A DNA stretch of 37,051 nt from Actinomadura sp. KC345 (GCF_004348515.1 NZ_SMKH01000041.1:1-37051); one strand, 5' to 3'; positions 1-8,745 are shown, numbered from the stretch's first letter. Numbers and translations: made by a program. The notes: generated by a model not told the origin, from the sequence alone.

Positions 1-1548
1 GGGATGGTGGTCGGCGTTGTCCATGTACCAGAGCCGGTAGTCGCCGCCGAGGTCGGCGTCGTGGACTTTCCGGTGGTACCAGTCGGCGAACCAGGGGTAG
101 GCCTGGACGTCCATCGTCGACGCCAGCATGATCATTTTTCCGTGGAAGCGGCCGGTGGCGACCGCGCCGCCCGCTGCGGCGGCCAGGATCGGCCCGACGA
201 GGGTCGGGCGCTGCGGCCCGGCGGGGGAGCCGTCGGCGGTGCGGTACTGGTTCCAGCCGTACTGGTCCGGGCTCGGGACTTGATGGCGTTGGTAATACTG
301 CAGCGCTATCAGCCAGGAGTTGTCGATCCGCACCGAAGTGCCGGGCTCGATTTGGCCGGTGACCGACGGATCGGCCCCGGAACCGAAGGTAAGGGTGCGC
401 CCGGTCACCGTCCCGATCGGCACGACCTTGCCCGCCGCCGACCCGCTGGTGATGACCAGGTCCGCACCCGCGACCTCGCCCTTCAGCAGGTCCGCCAGCA
501 CGAGCCCTCTCGGCGAGCCGACCAAGCCCGTCACCGTCGTGTCGTAGCGCACCCGGACCGCCCGGACCGCGGGCTCGCCGCCTTCATACCCCTCCTTGGA
601 CCAGAAGTCGTCGGAATAGGTCCGGTCGAGGGCCCGGACCCCCGGCTGGACGGCTTGGAAGGCACCACCGTCCAGCGTCGCATGCTGCCACCACCCGCGC
701 AGCGGGAAGCCCAGCCGCGTCACCTCACGCAGAACGGTGCGCTGTTCGGAGTTCAGGCCCGCGTAGGGATTGCCGCTGCCGCCGGGCGCCACCGCCTGGG
801 CGATCTGCGGCAGTTTGTCGCGCAGCACCCGTGCGGCCAGCAACTGAGCGGTCATGGAGCTGGGGATGCTGTTCGGGACGCCCGGCACCATGGGAACGCC
901 GCCGTCCCAGACCCCTCTGCTGTTCTCCAATGCGCCGAGGGTCTGGTAGGCGCCGCCGCTCGCACCGTAGAGGTAGCCGCGCGGCCGAGCAGGGGTGCGG
1001 TAGATCTTGGCCGAGACAGTCCGAGAGTATTTCGCTGTTGCCGCGTTCACCCGGTACGCCCCGAGCTCACCGGCAGCCGCGGCGGCCCCGCCGTTGTTGG
1101 TCGAGACGACGTACGAGCCGTTGGAGATGGCGAAAGCAACGGCTTCCGGCTCCGCGTCTTCTTCCGTCACCGTCGGGTAGGTGGACTCGAAGAAACGCCC
1201 CCGATACTGGCCCGGCGCCGGGAAGTAGAGCGAGAATCTCGCGTCGGTCCCGCTGAATCCGCCGTGGACGTAGCGATAGCGAACCGTGACGCCGGACGCC
1301 GGATCGGTCGTGGTGCCGGGCCGGTCGGCGTCGATGTAAGGCTGGTCCAGCACGGGATCGACGCACGCGGCGGTGATGAACAACGGGCCGCCAGGCGTGA
1401 GTGGCCTGCACGGGGACGCCCCTTCAGAGGCCTTCGCCACGCTTGCCGGGCTGATCGTGGTGGTGAGCACCACCACGGAGGCCAGCGTGACACATGTGGG
1501 CGCCGCGGCCAGACGTCTGGTGCACGTGCTGCCGGTTCTCCTGGACAT
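1..1548 (-). CDS. secreted alpha/beta-hydrolase-like protein, partial (C-terminus outside window)
   Basis: The minus frame is open for 516 codons from ATG 1548 to base 1, so the C-terminus lies off the window. The N-terminus has an RR pair (residues 11-12), a hydrophobic stretch (about 20-36) and a likely signal-peptidase site after Ala-Lys-Ala at residue 40, which points to export. A nucleophile-elbow motif GASGG (residues 195-199, Ser197) follows YLY, as in alpha/beta-hydrolases. A DNADHHP segment at 510-516 could hold acid or His residues of a triad. I recall similar actinobacterial exported proteins of unknown substrate; esterase or lactonase activity is only inference. An in-frame TGA lies 14 codons upstream. 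GTG 1566 is an alternative start, but ATG 1548 has an AAGGCAGGA stretch close upstream. Beyond its start lie only gene remnants. Confidence 0.7.
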   Translation of the reverse strand, partial: MSRRTGSTCTRRLAAAPTCVTLASVVVLTTTISPASVAKASEGASPCRPLTPGGPLFITAACVDPVLDQPYIDADRPGTTTDPASGVTVRYRYVHGGFSGTDARFSLYFPAPGQYRGRFFESTYPTVTEEDAEPEAVAFAISNGSYVVSTNNGGAAAAAGELGAYRVNAATAKYSRTVSAKIYRTPARPRGYLYGASGGAYQTLGALENSRGVWDGGVPMVPGVPNSIPSSMTAQLLAARVLRDKLPQIAQAVAPGGSGNPYAGLNSEQRTVLREVTRLGFPLRGWWQHATLDGGAFQAVQPGVRALDRTYSDDFWSKEGYEGGEPAVRAVRVRYDTTVTGLVGSPRGLVLADLLKGEVAGADLVITSGSAAGKVVPIGTVTGRTLTFGSGADPSVTGQIEPGTSVRIDNSWLIALQYYQRHQVPSPDQYGWNQYRTADGSPAGPQRPTLVGPILAAAAGGAVATGRFHGKMIMLASTMDVQAYPWFADWYHRKVHDADLGGDYRLWYMDNADHHP

Positions 1549-1699
1549 GGCCGTCCTGCCTTTCACACGGGTCAAAGCGGGTGATTCCTCTCAGCGGTCC
1601 CGGACTGGTGGAATGCGGCCTATTTCTCGGTGGGCGAGGCCGGATGTGAGAGCCGTGCGATTTGCCTTCCGTCCGGTGTGGTCAGGAAACGGCTTGTGC

Positions 1700-1939
1700 T
1701 CACCGCGAACGCGGCGATCGAGGCCGTGCCGCGCCACCCCGGCGAGCGCTCTGCTCGCGGAGTTGTCCCAGTGCGCCGACGTGCAGCACTGGGTCGCCGT
1801 AGGCGCCCCGCGCCGCGACGGCCTGGACGATGGTCGGGCTCGCGGTGGTGTGCACGACCAGGACGGCCCCGTCCGGCATCCGGGTGGGCAAGTCGCCGTC
1901 CAGGGGGCTCTCGCGGACCTGCGCGTCGTCGTACCGCAC
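1700..1939 (-). pseudogene. fragment of NAD-binding domain, 3-hydroxyisobutyrate dehydrogenase-like
   Basis: This minus frame reads DDAQVRE, then MPDGAVLVVHTTASP, then a helix of the TIVQAVAARG type. That order matches the end of the Rossmann domain in 6-phosphogluconate/3-hydroxyisobutyrate dehydrogenases, where a VVHTT/STxSP strand precedes the cofactor-contacting loop. The N-terminal GxGxxG half is missing: an in-frame stop lies eight codons upstream. After about residue 55 the reading frame loses similarity, and no C-terminal substrate domain follows. It is best read as a relic beside the equally broken esterase at 2014-2760. The family call rests on one motif block and is tentative. Confidence 0.4.
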
Positions 1940-2013
1940 ATCGATTCCGATTTGCGAGAATCATACTCTCAGTGGCGCGACCACGGAAGTGCCCCCGGCG
2001 GCCGCCCGAGTCC

Positions 2014-2760
2014 TCACATGGCCATCGAGCAGGGGCGGCGCGTCCAGGACCGGACAAGACCCGCCATGGTGTCCAGGGCGGCCCGGTGCAGGCCGTCGGC
2101 GTTGGCGTGGTCACGCAGCTCCACCGAGACGCCGGAACGGACCGCGCGGGCGGTCAGCGCCGGCGAGTCGTCCAGCAGGGTCCGGTGCCCGCCGCTGGAT
2201 CGGCGGCAGCCCGTGCAGGTTGGCGATAAGCGGGCTCCAGCGGATCGGTCGGCAACGTCCCGGCCGTGTAGCGCGAGACACGCGTTCTCAGTTCCTCGAA
2301 AGAGGGGTCGGCGAACGCGTTGAACTGGAGGCTGTGTGCCTGTGGGGACAAGTCCAGTAAGGCCGAGTCCTGCGTCGCGCACAGCGGCATATCCGCACCC
2401 CAATCGCGCAGGCGCACCAGCAGCGCAACTGCCAGGCCCGCGCCCAGCCGCTCGCCAGCCAGCACCACCGGGCCTCCCGGCGTCCGGCAGAGCTTGGTCC
2501 GCAGGGCGAGGTGCCCGGCCAGATCCAGCGCTGACTCGGGCGCGCACCGAAAGGTTCCGGTCGCCGTGCAGGTACAGCACCACGCTGCCGGTGAGCACGG
2601 CTGAACGGGCGGGCCCACCGCGCACTCCTCGGCGCGGATCCGCAGATGTGGCGCCTCCGCACCGCCATCGCGTGCGCCTCGTCCTCGGTGCGGATCTTCG
2701 CCAGCTCCTTGAGATCACCGCCGGAGACGGAACGATGGCGTTGCGGGTCTGCGGACGGTC
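2014..2760 (-). pseudogene. decayed alpha/beta-hydrolase (HSL-type esterase), several frameshifts
   Basis: Protein-like sequence moves between all three minus frames. Near 2722-2641 one frame reads DLKELAKIRTEDEAHAMAVRR. Near 2600-2560 a second reads VVLYLHG, the HG oxyanion motif of hormone-sensitive-lipase-type esterases. From about 2540 a third carries an ALDLAGHLALR helix and then GGPVVLAGERLGAGLAVALLVRLRD, where GDSAGG would be expected but the nucleophile Ser is gone (GERLGA). Near 2230 comes LHGLPPI, and after another shift TLLDDSPALTARAV and VELRD, typical of the C-terminal part. The block order follows the family, so this was one gene. Loss of the catalytic Ser and at least two frame changes make it non-functional. 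Confidence 0.5.
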
Positions 2761-3160
2761 GCATCGGCTCGCTCCGGCAGGTCAGGACCCACCCGTCGTC
2801 GACCTGATCCTCCCAAGGGCGTCGTTCACGCGCATCTTGACCTCGTCCGCGGTCACCCGCGCCATACAGGTGTCGCAGTGCTCGGGCTCGCATGGGAAAG
2901 GAGAGGACGAGCTGGCGCGGCGGGCGCTCTGGAGGAGGGGCTCGCCCGCGGGCTGGGGACCGGTCTCCCGTCTGCAGTTCACAACGGTGCTCCAGGCACG
3001 GTTATTGGCCGGGGCCGTCGCCCTGGATGCGGGCCGTGGAGAATTGATGTACATGATTCCGGCGGCAGCTTCACGCCCTTGGACTAGCTCGGCTCCTGCC
3101 TGCATCACATCCCGCCTGTACTTGGTGCGCCGTGCGGTGGGAACGCTGAGCGCCAGGACG
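2761..3160. other. gap without a convincing gene
   Basis: No frame here shows sustained recognisable coding. A minus frame (3108-2782) could give about 108 residues ending in a CDTC pair and a short amphipathic stretch, but composition and context do not support it. It may be the degraded 5' part of the esterase pseudogene or of another relic. No hairpin terminator stands out next to the SDR stop codon. Confidence 0.3.
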
Positions 3161-3931
3161 TCAGCGTGGGGCCATGCGGATGGCTCCGTCCAGGCGGACG
3201 GTCTGGCCGTTGAGGTAGGGATTCTCGATCATCTCGACGGCGAGGCGGGCGAAGTCGTCCGGGGCGCCGAGCCGCTTGGGGTGGGGGACGGAGGAGGCGA
3301 GTCCATCACGGATGTCGGTGCGCAGCCTTCCGAGCATTGGGGTGTCCATGATGCCCGGGGCGATGGTGTTCACCCGGATCTGCCAACTGGCCAGGTCGCG
3401 TGCGGCGACGAGCGTCATGCCGTGGACGCCGGCTTTGGACGCGGTGTAGGACGTCTGCCCGATCTGGCCGTCGAAGGCGGCGACGGAGGCGGTGAGGACG
3501 ATGGTGCCGCGGTCGCCCTCGTTGAGGGTGTCGTTGCCGGCGATGCGGGAGGCGGCTAGCCGGAGCACGTTGTAGGCACCGATCAGGTTGGTCTGCACGA
3601 CCTCGGCGAAGGTCGCGAGATCCCCGGGCGACCGGTCCTTGGCGAGTATGCGGGTTCGGTCGCCGCCGCGTCCGGCGCAATGCACCACGGTACGGAGCGG
3701 GCGGAGTCGCTGCGCGGCGTCGAGGGCGGTGGCCATCGAGGACTCGTCGGTGACGTCCGCGTGCACGAACCGGGCCGCGTCGCCGAGGGCGGCGACGGCT
3801 TTCGCGCCCACCTCCTCGGAGATGTCGGCGACGATGACGTGGCCGCCGCGAGCGATGATGCGGCGGGCGGTGGCCAGGCCGAGCCCGGAGGCGCCGCCGG
3901 TGACCAGTGCCGAGGATCCGTCGATGTGCAT
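3161..3931 (-). CDS. short-chain dehydrogenase, 3-hydroxyacyl-CoA dehydrogenase type 2-like
   Basis: A 256-residue classical SDR. The cofactor motif is TGGASGLG (about 11-18), an acidic residue after strand beta2 (VADIS) suggests NAD(H), and NNAG is replaced by HCAGRGG. The catalytic set is Ser in TASVAAFDGQIGQ, Tyr in YTASKAG and the Lys four residues later. The AFDGQIGQTSYTASKAG block and a C-terminal NGQTVRLDGAIRM are characteristic of HSD17B10/FadB-type L-3-hydroxyacyl-CoA dehydrogenases, the third step of beta-oxidation. ATG 3931 has AAGGAG seven bases upstream and sits 10 bases after the stop of the acyl-CoA dehydrogenase gene, so the two form a leftward operon. The true substrate is unknown; the context suggests the same CoA pathway as the genes to the right. 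Confidence 0.85.
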   Translation of the reverse strand: MHIDGSSALVTGGASGLGLATARRIIARGGHVIVADISEEVGAKAVAALGDAARFVHADVTDESSMATALDAAQRLRPLRTVVHCAGRGGDRTRILAKDRSPGDLATFAEVVQTNLIGAYNVLRLAASRIAGNDTLNEGDRGTIVLTASVAAFDGQIGQTSYTASKAGVHGMTLVAARDLASWQIRVNTIAPGIMDTPMLGRLRTDIRDGLASSVPHPKRLGAPDDFARLAVEMIENPYLNGQTVRLDGAIRMAPR

Positions 3932-3941
3932 GGTCGGCTCC

Positions 3942-5090
3942 TTATAGGCCCATGGACTTGCTGATGATGGTCTTCATGACTTCGCTCGTCCCTCCGTAGA
4001 TGCGGGAGACGCGGGCGTCGGCGTAGAGGCGGGAGATGGGGTACTCGAGGATGTAGCCGTAGCCGCCGTGCAGTTGCAGGCAGCGGTCGACGACGCGGCC
4101 CTGGGTTTCCGTGCAGAACAGCTTGGTCTTGGCCGCGTCGACGGCGCTCAACCGGCCCGTGACATGCGCCGCGATCGCGGCGTCGAGCATCGCCTGGGCG
4201 GCTTCGAGTTCGGCGGCCATCGCGGCCAGCTCGAACTTGGTGTTCTGGAAGGCGGCGACCGGCCTGCCGAAAACGGTCCGGTTGCGGACGTAGTCGACGG
4301 TCAGGTCGATGGCGGAGCGGGACTGGGCTACGGCTCCGACCGCGATGGCCAGCCGCTCCTGTGCGAGGTTCCGGCCGAGGTGGGAGAACGCCGCGCCCTC
4401 CTCGCCGAGGAGGTTCTTGCCGGGGACGCGGACATCGGAGAAGGACAGCTCCACCGTGTCCTGCACCGTCAGACCGAGCTTGTCGAGCTTGCGTCCCACG
4501 GTGAAGCCGGGCATGCCCTTCTCGATCACGAGCAGTGACAGGCCGGCGCGCCGGTCGTCGGGGTCGGTGCCGGTCCGGGCCACGACGACGACCAGGTCGG
4601 CGTGGTGGCCGCCGGTGATGAACGTCTTGGCGCCGTTGACGACGTAGGCGTCGCCGTCGCGGACCGCCGTCGTGCCGATCCCGGCCAGGTCCGAGCCCGC
4701 GCCCGGCTCGCTCATCGCGATCGCCGTGTAGAGGTCACCGGACGCCAGCCCGGGGAACCAGCGGCTCCGCTGGGCGTCGTCGGCCAGGCCGGTGAAGTAG
4801 GGGACGACCACGTCCAGGTGCGTGCGCAGTCCGCCCAGCGTTACGTTCGCGCGGGCGCACTCCTCCTGGAGCACGACGTTGTAGCGGTAGTCGTCCTGAC
4901 CGCCACCGCCGTACTCCTCCGGGATCGCCGTGCCGATGACGCCGAGCCCGCCCAGTGAGGTGAACAGGTCGCGGGGCACGAGGCCGGCTTGTCGCCAGTC
5001 CTCGTAGACCGGGACGACCTCACGGGTGAGGAAGTCGCGGACCAGGAGGCGGAAGTCGTCGTGATCCTGGGTGAACAGCGTTCGGCGCAT
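3942..5090 (-). CDS. acyl-CoA dehydrogenase
   Basis: A 382-residue FAD-dependent acyl-CoA dehydrogenase of ordinary length. It has the N-terminal helical domain (FTQDHDDFRLLVRDFL), the middle beta-domain motif AMSEPGAGSDL, FITGGHHAD where the FAD/substrate pocket lies, and the C-terminal domain with FGRPVAAFQNTKF and LQLHGGYGY. The catalytic-base segment is IYGGTSEVMK, with Glu in the position used by short/medium-chain enzymes. It introduces the 2,3-double bond of an acyl-CoA and passes electrons to ETF. I chose ATG 5090 rather than an ATG 24 bases upstream because AAGGAGGAG stands directly before it. First gene of the leftward operon with the SDR; transcribed from the divergent AT-rich region 5091-5311. 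Confidence 0.9.
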   Translation of the reverse strand: MRRTLFTQDHDDFRLLVRDFLTREVVPVYEDWRQAGLVPRDLFTSLGGLGVIGTAIPEEYGGGGQDDYRYNVVLQEECARANVTLGGLRTHLDVVVPYFTGLADDAQRSRWFPGLASGDLYTAIAMSEPGAGSDLAGIGTTAVRDGDAYVVNGAKTFITGGHHADLVVVVARTGTDPDDRRAGLSLLVIEKGMPGFTVGRKLDKLGLTVQDTVELSFSDVRVPGKNLLGEEGAAFSHLGRNLAQERLAIAVGAVAQSRSAIDLTVDYVRNRTVFGRPVAAFQNTKFELAAMAAELEAAQAMLDAAIAAHVTGRLSAVDAAKTKLFCTETQGRVVDRCLQLHGGYGYILEYPISRLYADARVSRIYGGTSEVMKTIISKSMGL

Positions 5091-5311
5091 CGGTCTCCTC
5101 CTTGCGGCGATCACGCACGGGCGGCTGGCCGGTGGCCCATGGTCGACCTGGCAGATGCGTGCCTATTAAGTGTAACATTTACTGTGCCGTCGGCTTGCGG
5201 ATCGGGTGCTTTGGGGCGGCTCGGATGTCGCAGTGCAGCCTCAAGTGAGGCTCGTACCGGCTATTTAGTATGGTGTTATTGAGACGATGCGCGACACCGG
5301 AAGGGGAGGCC
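5091..5311. promoter_or_regulatory. divergent promoter region with AT-rich blocks
   Basis: A 221-base gap between the leftward ACAD/SDR genes and the rightward hydratase-thiolase genes. Two AT-rich blocks stand out in GC-rich surroundings: an imperfect inverted repeat around 5164-5180 (AGTGTAACATTTACTGT) and a block at 5261-5280 containing TAGTATG (5266-5272), followed by GGTGTTATT. The same heptamer occurs, inverted as CATACTA, in the promoter of the large operon (8588-8594). Both are plausible regulator sites for the GntR protein encoded between them. TAGTAT could itself be a -10 element for the rightward genes; no good -35 is seen. Confidence 0.45.
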
Positions 5312-5864
5312 ATGGCTGACGAGGTTCTCGTTGAGCGCCGTGGAGCGGTACAGGTCATCACGGTCAACCGTCCGGCCGTTCGGAACGCGTTGAACGCGGC
5401 GGTGGCTTCGGCGGTGGCCTGGAGCTGTTGCTGTCCTGTGACCTGGTGGTTGCGGCACGAACGGCCCGGCTCGGGACGCCCGAGGTCAAACGATCGCTGG
5501 TCGCCCGTGCTGGGGGAGCGTTGCTGCTGCCACGGCGGATTCCGTTCGCGATCGCCTTGGAGTTGCTGCTGACGGGAGAGCCCATTGGGGCGGAACGGCG
5601 GCGGAGGCCGGCCTGGTGAACCGGCTCACCGACGAGGGCGGCGCACTCGCCGAGGCGTTGGACCTCGCGACCGTGATCGCGGCGAACGGACCGCTCGCGG
5701 TCGCGGCGACCAAGCGGATAGCGGCCTCCAGCGCCGACTGGACCGTGGAGGAAGGCTGGGCTGAGCAACGGCGGATCGTCGAGCCGGTGACCACATCGGA
5801 GGACGCGAGGGAAGGCGCCCTCGCGTTCACCGAGAAACGCTCGCCGGTCTGGCGGAACCGCTGA
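5312..5864 (+). pseudogene. enoyl-CoA hydratase (crotonase) with internal deletion and frameshift
   Basis: ATG 5312 follows AAGGGGAGG. The first frame gives MADEVLVERRGAVQVITVNRP and VRNALNA, the crotonase N-terminus, to about 5400. The sequence then jumps into another frame (GGFGGGLELLLSCDLVVAA), normally reached some 60-70 residues later, so the segment with the first oxyanion-hole motif (AFCAGAD type) is absent. That frame continues through TPEVKRSLVARAGGALLLPRR to about 5600. A second shift restores EAGLVNRL and AVAATKRI up to the stop at 5864. One deletion plus two frame changes leave no working enzyme. The thiolase follows 40 bases downstream and was probably cotranscribed. Confidence 0.8.
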
Positions 5865-5904
5865 ACACAACCATGTCGCAAGAGCCGAGTGAGAGGACGA
5901 GTCC

Positions 5905-7050
5905 ATGAGAGATGCCGTGATCGTCGAGGCGTTGCGCACACCGATCGGGAAGCGGAACGGTTCGCTGGCGTCTGTCCATGCCGTGGATCTGTCGGCGCGT
6001 GTGCTGAACGCGTTGGTGGAGCGCACCGGTGTGGATCCTGCCGCGGTGGACGATGTGGTGTGGGGGTGTGTAACTCAACTGGGTGATCAGTCGAGCAACG
6101 TGGGGCGGTTCGCGGTGCTGGCGGCAGGGTGGCCCGAGCATGTGCCGGGAGTGACGGTGAACCGGGCGTGCGGGTCGAGTCAGCAGGCGGTCGATTCGGC
6201 GGCGCACGCGGTGATGGCGGGCCAGTACGACATGGTGGTGGCCGGGGGCGTGGAGACGATGAGCCGCGTCCCGCTCGGCGCCGCGCGGGAAACGGGGCAG
6301 CCGTACGGTCCGGCGGTTCTGGAGCGCTACGACGGGGTCGAGTTCAACCAGGGCGTCGGTGCCGAGCTGATCGCCGAGCGTTGGGGCCTGGATCGGACGC
6401 AGGTGGACGAGTACGCCGCCGCCTCGCACGCCCGCGCCGCGGCGGCCATCGACGCCGGCGTGTTCGACGACCACGTCATCGCGGTCGACGTCGACGGTGC
6501 CACGTTCGCGGTGGACGAGGGGCTGCGCCGGGGGACGTCGGTGGAGACGCTGGGCGGTCTCAAGCCCGCCTTCAAACCGGACGGGGTGATCCACGCGGGG
6601 AACGCGTCGCAGATCTCCGACGGTGCCGCGGCGCTGCTCATCACCACGACGGAGCGGGCTCGGGAACTGGGGCTGACGCCGATCGCCCGGTACCACGGCG
6701 GCGCGGTGAGCGGCGCGGACCCGGTGACGATGCTGCTGGGCCCGATCCCCGCGACCGAGAAGGTTCTGCGCCGGACAGGGCTGTCGATCGACGATATCGG
6801 CGCGTTCGAGGTCAACGAGGCTTTCGCGCCGGTGCCGCTGGCCTGGCAGGTCGAGACCGGTGCCGACCCCGCACGCGTCAACCCTCTCGGCGGCGCCATC
6901 GCCGTCGGCCACCCCCTCGGCGCCTCCGGCGCCATCCTCATGACCCGCCTCCTGGCCCGCATGCGCCACCACGATCTGCGCTACGGACTCCAGACCATGT
7001 GCGAGAGCGGCGGCACGGCCAACGCGACCATCGTCGAACTCCTGCGTTGA
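5905..7050 (+). CDS. acetyl-CoA C-acyltransferase (thiolase)
   Basis: A 381-residue thiolase, near full family length (about 390). The nucleophilic Cys89 is in NRACGSSQQ, His336 is in GHPLGASGA, and the second Cys366 is in MCESGG; NEAFAPVPL carries the NEAF motif. The enzyme cleaves 3-oxoacyl-CoA with CoA, releasing acetyl-CoA (or propionyl-CoA for branched chains), the last step of beta-oxidation. ATG 5905 is preceded by GAGAGGACGA. It lies downstream of the broken hydratase and converges with the GntR gene, 25 bases from its stop. No terminator hairpin is obvious in that gap. Confidence 0.9.
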   Translation: MRDAVIVEALRTPIGKRNGSLASVHAVDLSARVLNALVERTGVDPAAVDDVVWGCVTQLGDQSSNVGRFAVLAAGWPEHVPGVTVNRACGSSQQAVDSAAHAVMAGQYDMVVAGGVETMSRVPLGAARETGQPYGPAVLERYDGVEFNQGVGAELIAERWGLDRTQVDEYAAASHARAAAAIDAGVFDDHVIAVDVDGATFAVDEGLRRGTSVETLGGLKPAFKPDGVIHAGNASQISDGAAALLITTTERARELGLTPIARYHGGAVSGADPVTMLLGPIPATEKVLRRTGLSIDDIGAFEVNEAFAPVPLAWQVETGADPARVNPLGGAIAVGHPLGASGAILMTRLLARMRHHDLRYGLQTMCESGGTANATIVELLR

Positions 7051-7075
7051 ACCGTCCTCCGCGCCCGGTGGAACA

Positions 7076-8509
7076 TCAGTAGGCGTCGTCGTCCAGCCAG
7101 GGGGCCAACCCCTCCATGTGGCGCGTCATCCGGTGCCGTGCCAGGCTGGCGTCACCTGAGAGCACGGCCTCGGCGATGCGCTCGTCCACTTCTCGCGAGT
7201 GCAGCCGGACGTCTTCGTCGTCGGGGATACGGAACGGGGTGAGCCTGGCGAGGACGGCGGCGAAGAGGCCGAGCAGCCGGTTGCCGCTCAGGGCGGCCAG
7301 CGTCACGTGCAGGTCGACGTGGGTGTGCGCCGACGCCGAGGGCGACCGCACGCGCTTCAGGACCGCGGACAGTTCCGCCCTCTCCTCGGGAGTGAACCGC
7401 GGCGCTCGTGCCGCGGCGAGTTCGGTCGCTCGCAATTCCACCGCGGTCCGTACCTCGAACAGTTCCGTGGCACGCACGCGCAGGTAGCGCAGGTAGAGCG
7501 CGAGGGCATCGACGACGCGGGCGTGGTCGGGGGCCTGCACGACGAGACCTCCGCCGGGCCCCTGCCGCATCCGCGCCACGCCGTTGTGCTCCAGGATCCG
7601 AACCGCCTCGCGCAGCACCGCGCGGCTGACGCCCAGATCCGCGAGGAGGGTGGCCTCGTTGCCGATCACCTCTCCGGTGGGCCATCCGCGCCGGTGGATC
7701 TCCTGCCGGACCAGCAGCGCCACCTTCTCGGGCAGCTTTCCCTCGGTGGTGTGCGCGAGCTGTTCGCCCAGGGTGTCGGGCGAGGCGAGGCCGGAAACGT
7801 CCGCGTCGGACCGCGCCTGCCGTATCCGGGTGAGCCAAGAGCGTTCGCTTTCCAGGTGGCTGCGCACCCTTCGCTCGGCGGTGGCCTCGTCGCCGGAGAT
7901 GACCGCCTCGGCGATGGCCCGCAGCGCGCGGTGCCGCTCGGAGGCGACGGGCTCGCCGAGACGCGGGTCCTCGCCGGCATCCCCGGCCAGGGCGCCGGTG
8001 ACGCGGGTCAGGGTCGGCACGAAGATCGCCACGACGGGGTTGCCGCTCGCGCGAGCGATCGCCACGCTGAGCGGCCTGCCCGGGGGCAGGTTGGAGGCGA
8101 TCTCGCGCAGCGCGACGATGTCGTCCTCGTCGAGCCGGTGCGCCGCCAGCCTGGCCGACAGGACCTCCAGGGTCGTCCGCGCGTCGTACAGTTCGTCAGC
8201 CGAGACGTCCGCGAAGTGGAAGAAGGCCGCGACGGATTCGGCCACCACCGCGGCCGCCGGGGCCTGCACCACCAGTCCGCCGCCTCGGCCGCGTCGCATG
8301 ACCGCGACCTGCTTGTACTCCAGGATGCTGATCGCCTCGCGCAGTACTGCCTGGGAGACCCCGTAGCGGTCGGCCAGGTGGGCCGCCGCCCCGAGGACCT
8401 CCCCGACGGGCCAGTCCCGCTCGATGATGTCGTCCTCGATGCGGCGCGACACCTGCTCGGCGAGCTTCGTGCGTGGCGTCCGCGGGACCCGGCGCTCCAC
8501 CAGCGTCAC
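7076..8509 (-). CDS. tandem-duplicated GntR/FadR-type regulator (two wHTH-FCD units)
   Basis: This 477-residue protein is about twice the usual GntR length. Unit 1 (about 10-235) has a wHTH with DRYGVSQAVLREAISILEYKQVAVMRRGRGGGLVV followed by a helical effector domain. Unit 2 (about 250-470) repeats the layout: ADLGVSRAVLREAVRILEHNGVARMRQGPGGGLVV and another FCD-like domain with RTAVELRATELAAAR. The halves are clearly homologous. It is a single-chain pseudo-dimer with two DNA-binding heads and two potential ligand pockets. GTG 8509 follows GGGGAGTCAC. It is divergent from the 15 kb catabolic operon, the usual place for an acyl-CoA- or acid-responsive repressor of that operon. The ligand is unknown. 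Confidence 0.85.
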   Translation of the reverse strand: MTLVERRVPRTPRTKLAEQVSRRIEDDIIERDWPVGEVLGAAAHLADRYGVSQAVLREAISILEYKQVAVMRRGRGGGLVVQAPAAAVVAESVAAFFHFADVSADELYDARTTLEVLSARLAAHRLDEDDIVALREIASNLPPGRPLSVAIARASGNPVVAIFVPTLTRVTGALAGDAGEDPRLGEPVASERHRALRAIAEAVISGDEATAERRVRSHLESERSWLTRIRQARSDADVSGLASPDTLGEQLAHTTEGKLPEKVALLVRQEIHRRGWPTGEVIGNEATLLADLGVSRAVLREAVRILEHNGVARMRQGPGGGLVVQAPDHARVVDALALYLRYLRVRATELFEVRTAVELRATELAAARAPRFTPEERAELSAVLKRVRSPSASAHTHVDLHVTLAALSGNRLLGLFAAVLARLTPFRIPDDEDVRLHSREVDERIAEAVLSGDASLARHRMTRHMEGLAPWLDDDAY

Positions 8510-8569
8510 TGTGACTCCCCGCCTTGATCGTGTGTGTGGCGCCCAGACGAACGAATCCTAGCGAGCGTC

Positions 8570-8602
8570 TTGACACCCCCAATTAAACATACTACTAATT
8601 TG
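8570..8602 (+). promoter_or_regulatory. promoter and putative operator of the catabolic operon
   Basis: A perfect -35 TTGACA (8570-8575) is followed after 17 bases by TACTAA (8593-8598), a fair -10, in an AT-rich island between the GntR gene and the operon. CATACTA (8588-8594) and the following CTAATTTG overlap the -10. The same heptamer, inverted, lies at 5266-5272. Repressor binding here would block polymerase. Transcription would start near 8605, leaving about 140 bases of leader before GTG 8746; I see no clear riboswitch in that leader. Confidence 0.55.
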
Positions 8603-8745
8603 TCCATGAGGTCGAATTGGGAGATGTTGACTGGGCATCCTCGGATCGTCTTGGTACGGGGGAGCGCTCGCGGGCGAACCCGCGCCGTTCTTCGATAGCA
8701 CCAGCTAAAGCGTTACTTCAGATTGATCGAGGAGGAGGTCGTCGG

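Noticed and set aside
4..1584. Long plus-strand open frame at the left end
   Set aside because: Its translation is Arg/Gly/Val-rich with no motifs; the minus frame encodes a coherent secreted hydrolase with signal peptide and GxSxG motif.
5398..5418. GGCGGTGGC direct repeats as an attachment site
   Set aside because: They encode the Gly-rich loop of crotonases; no integrase or second distant copy supports an att site.
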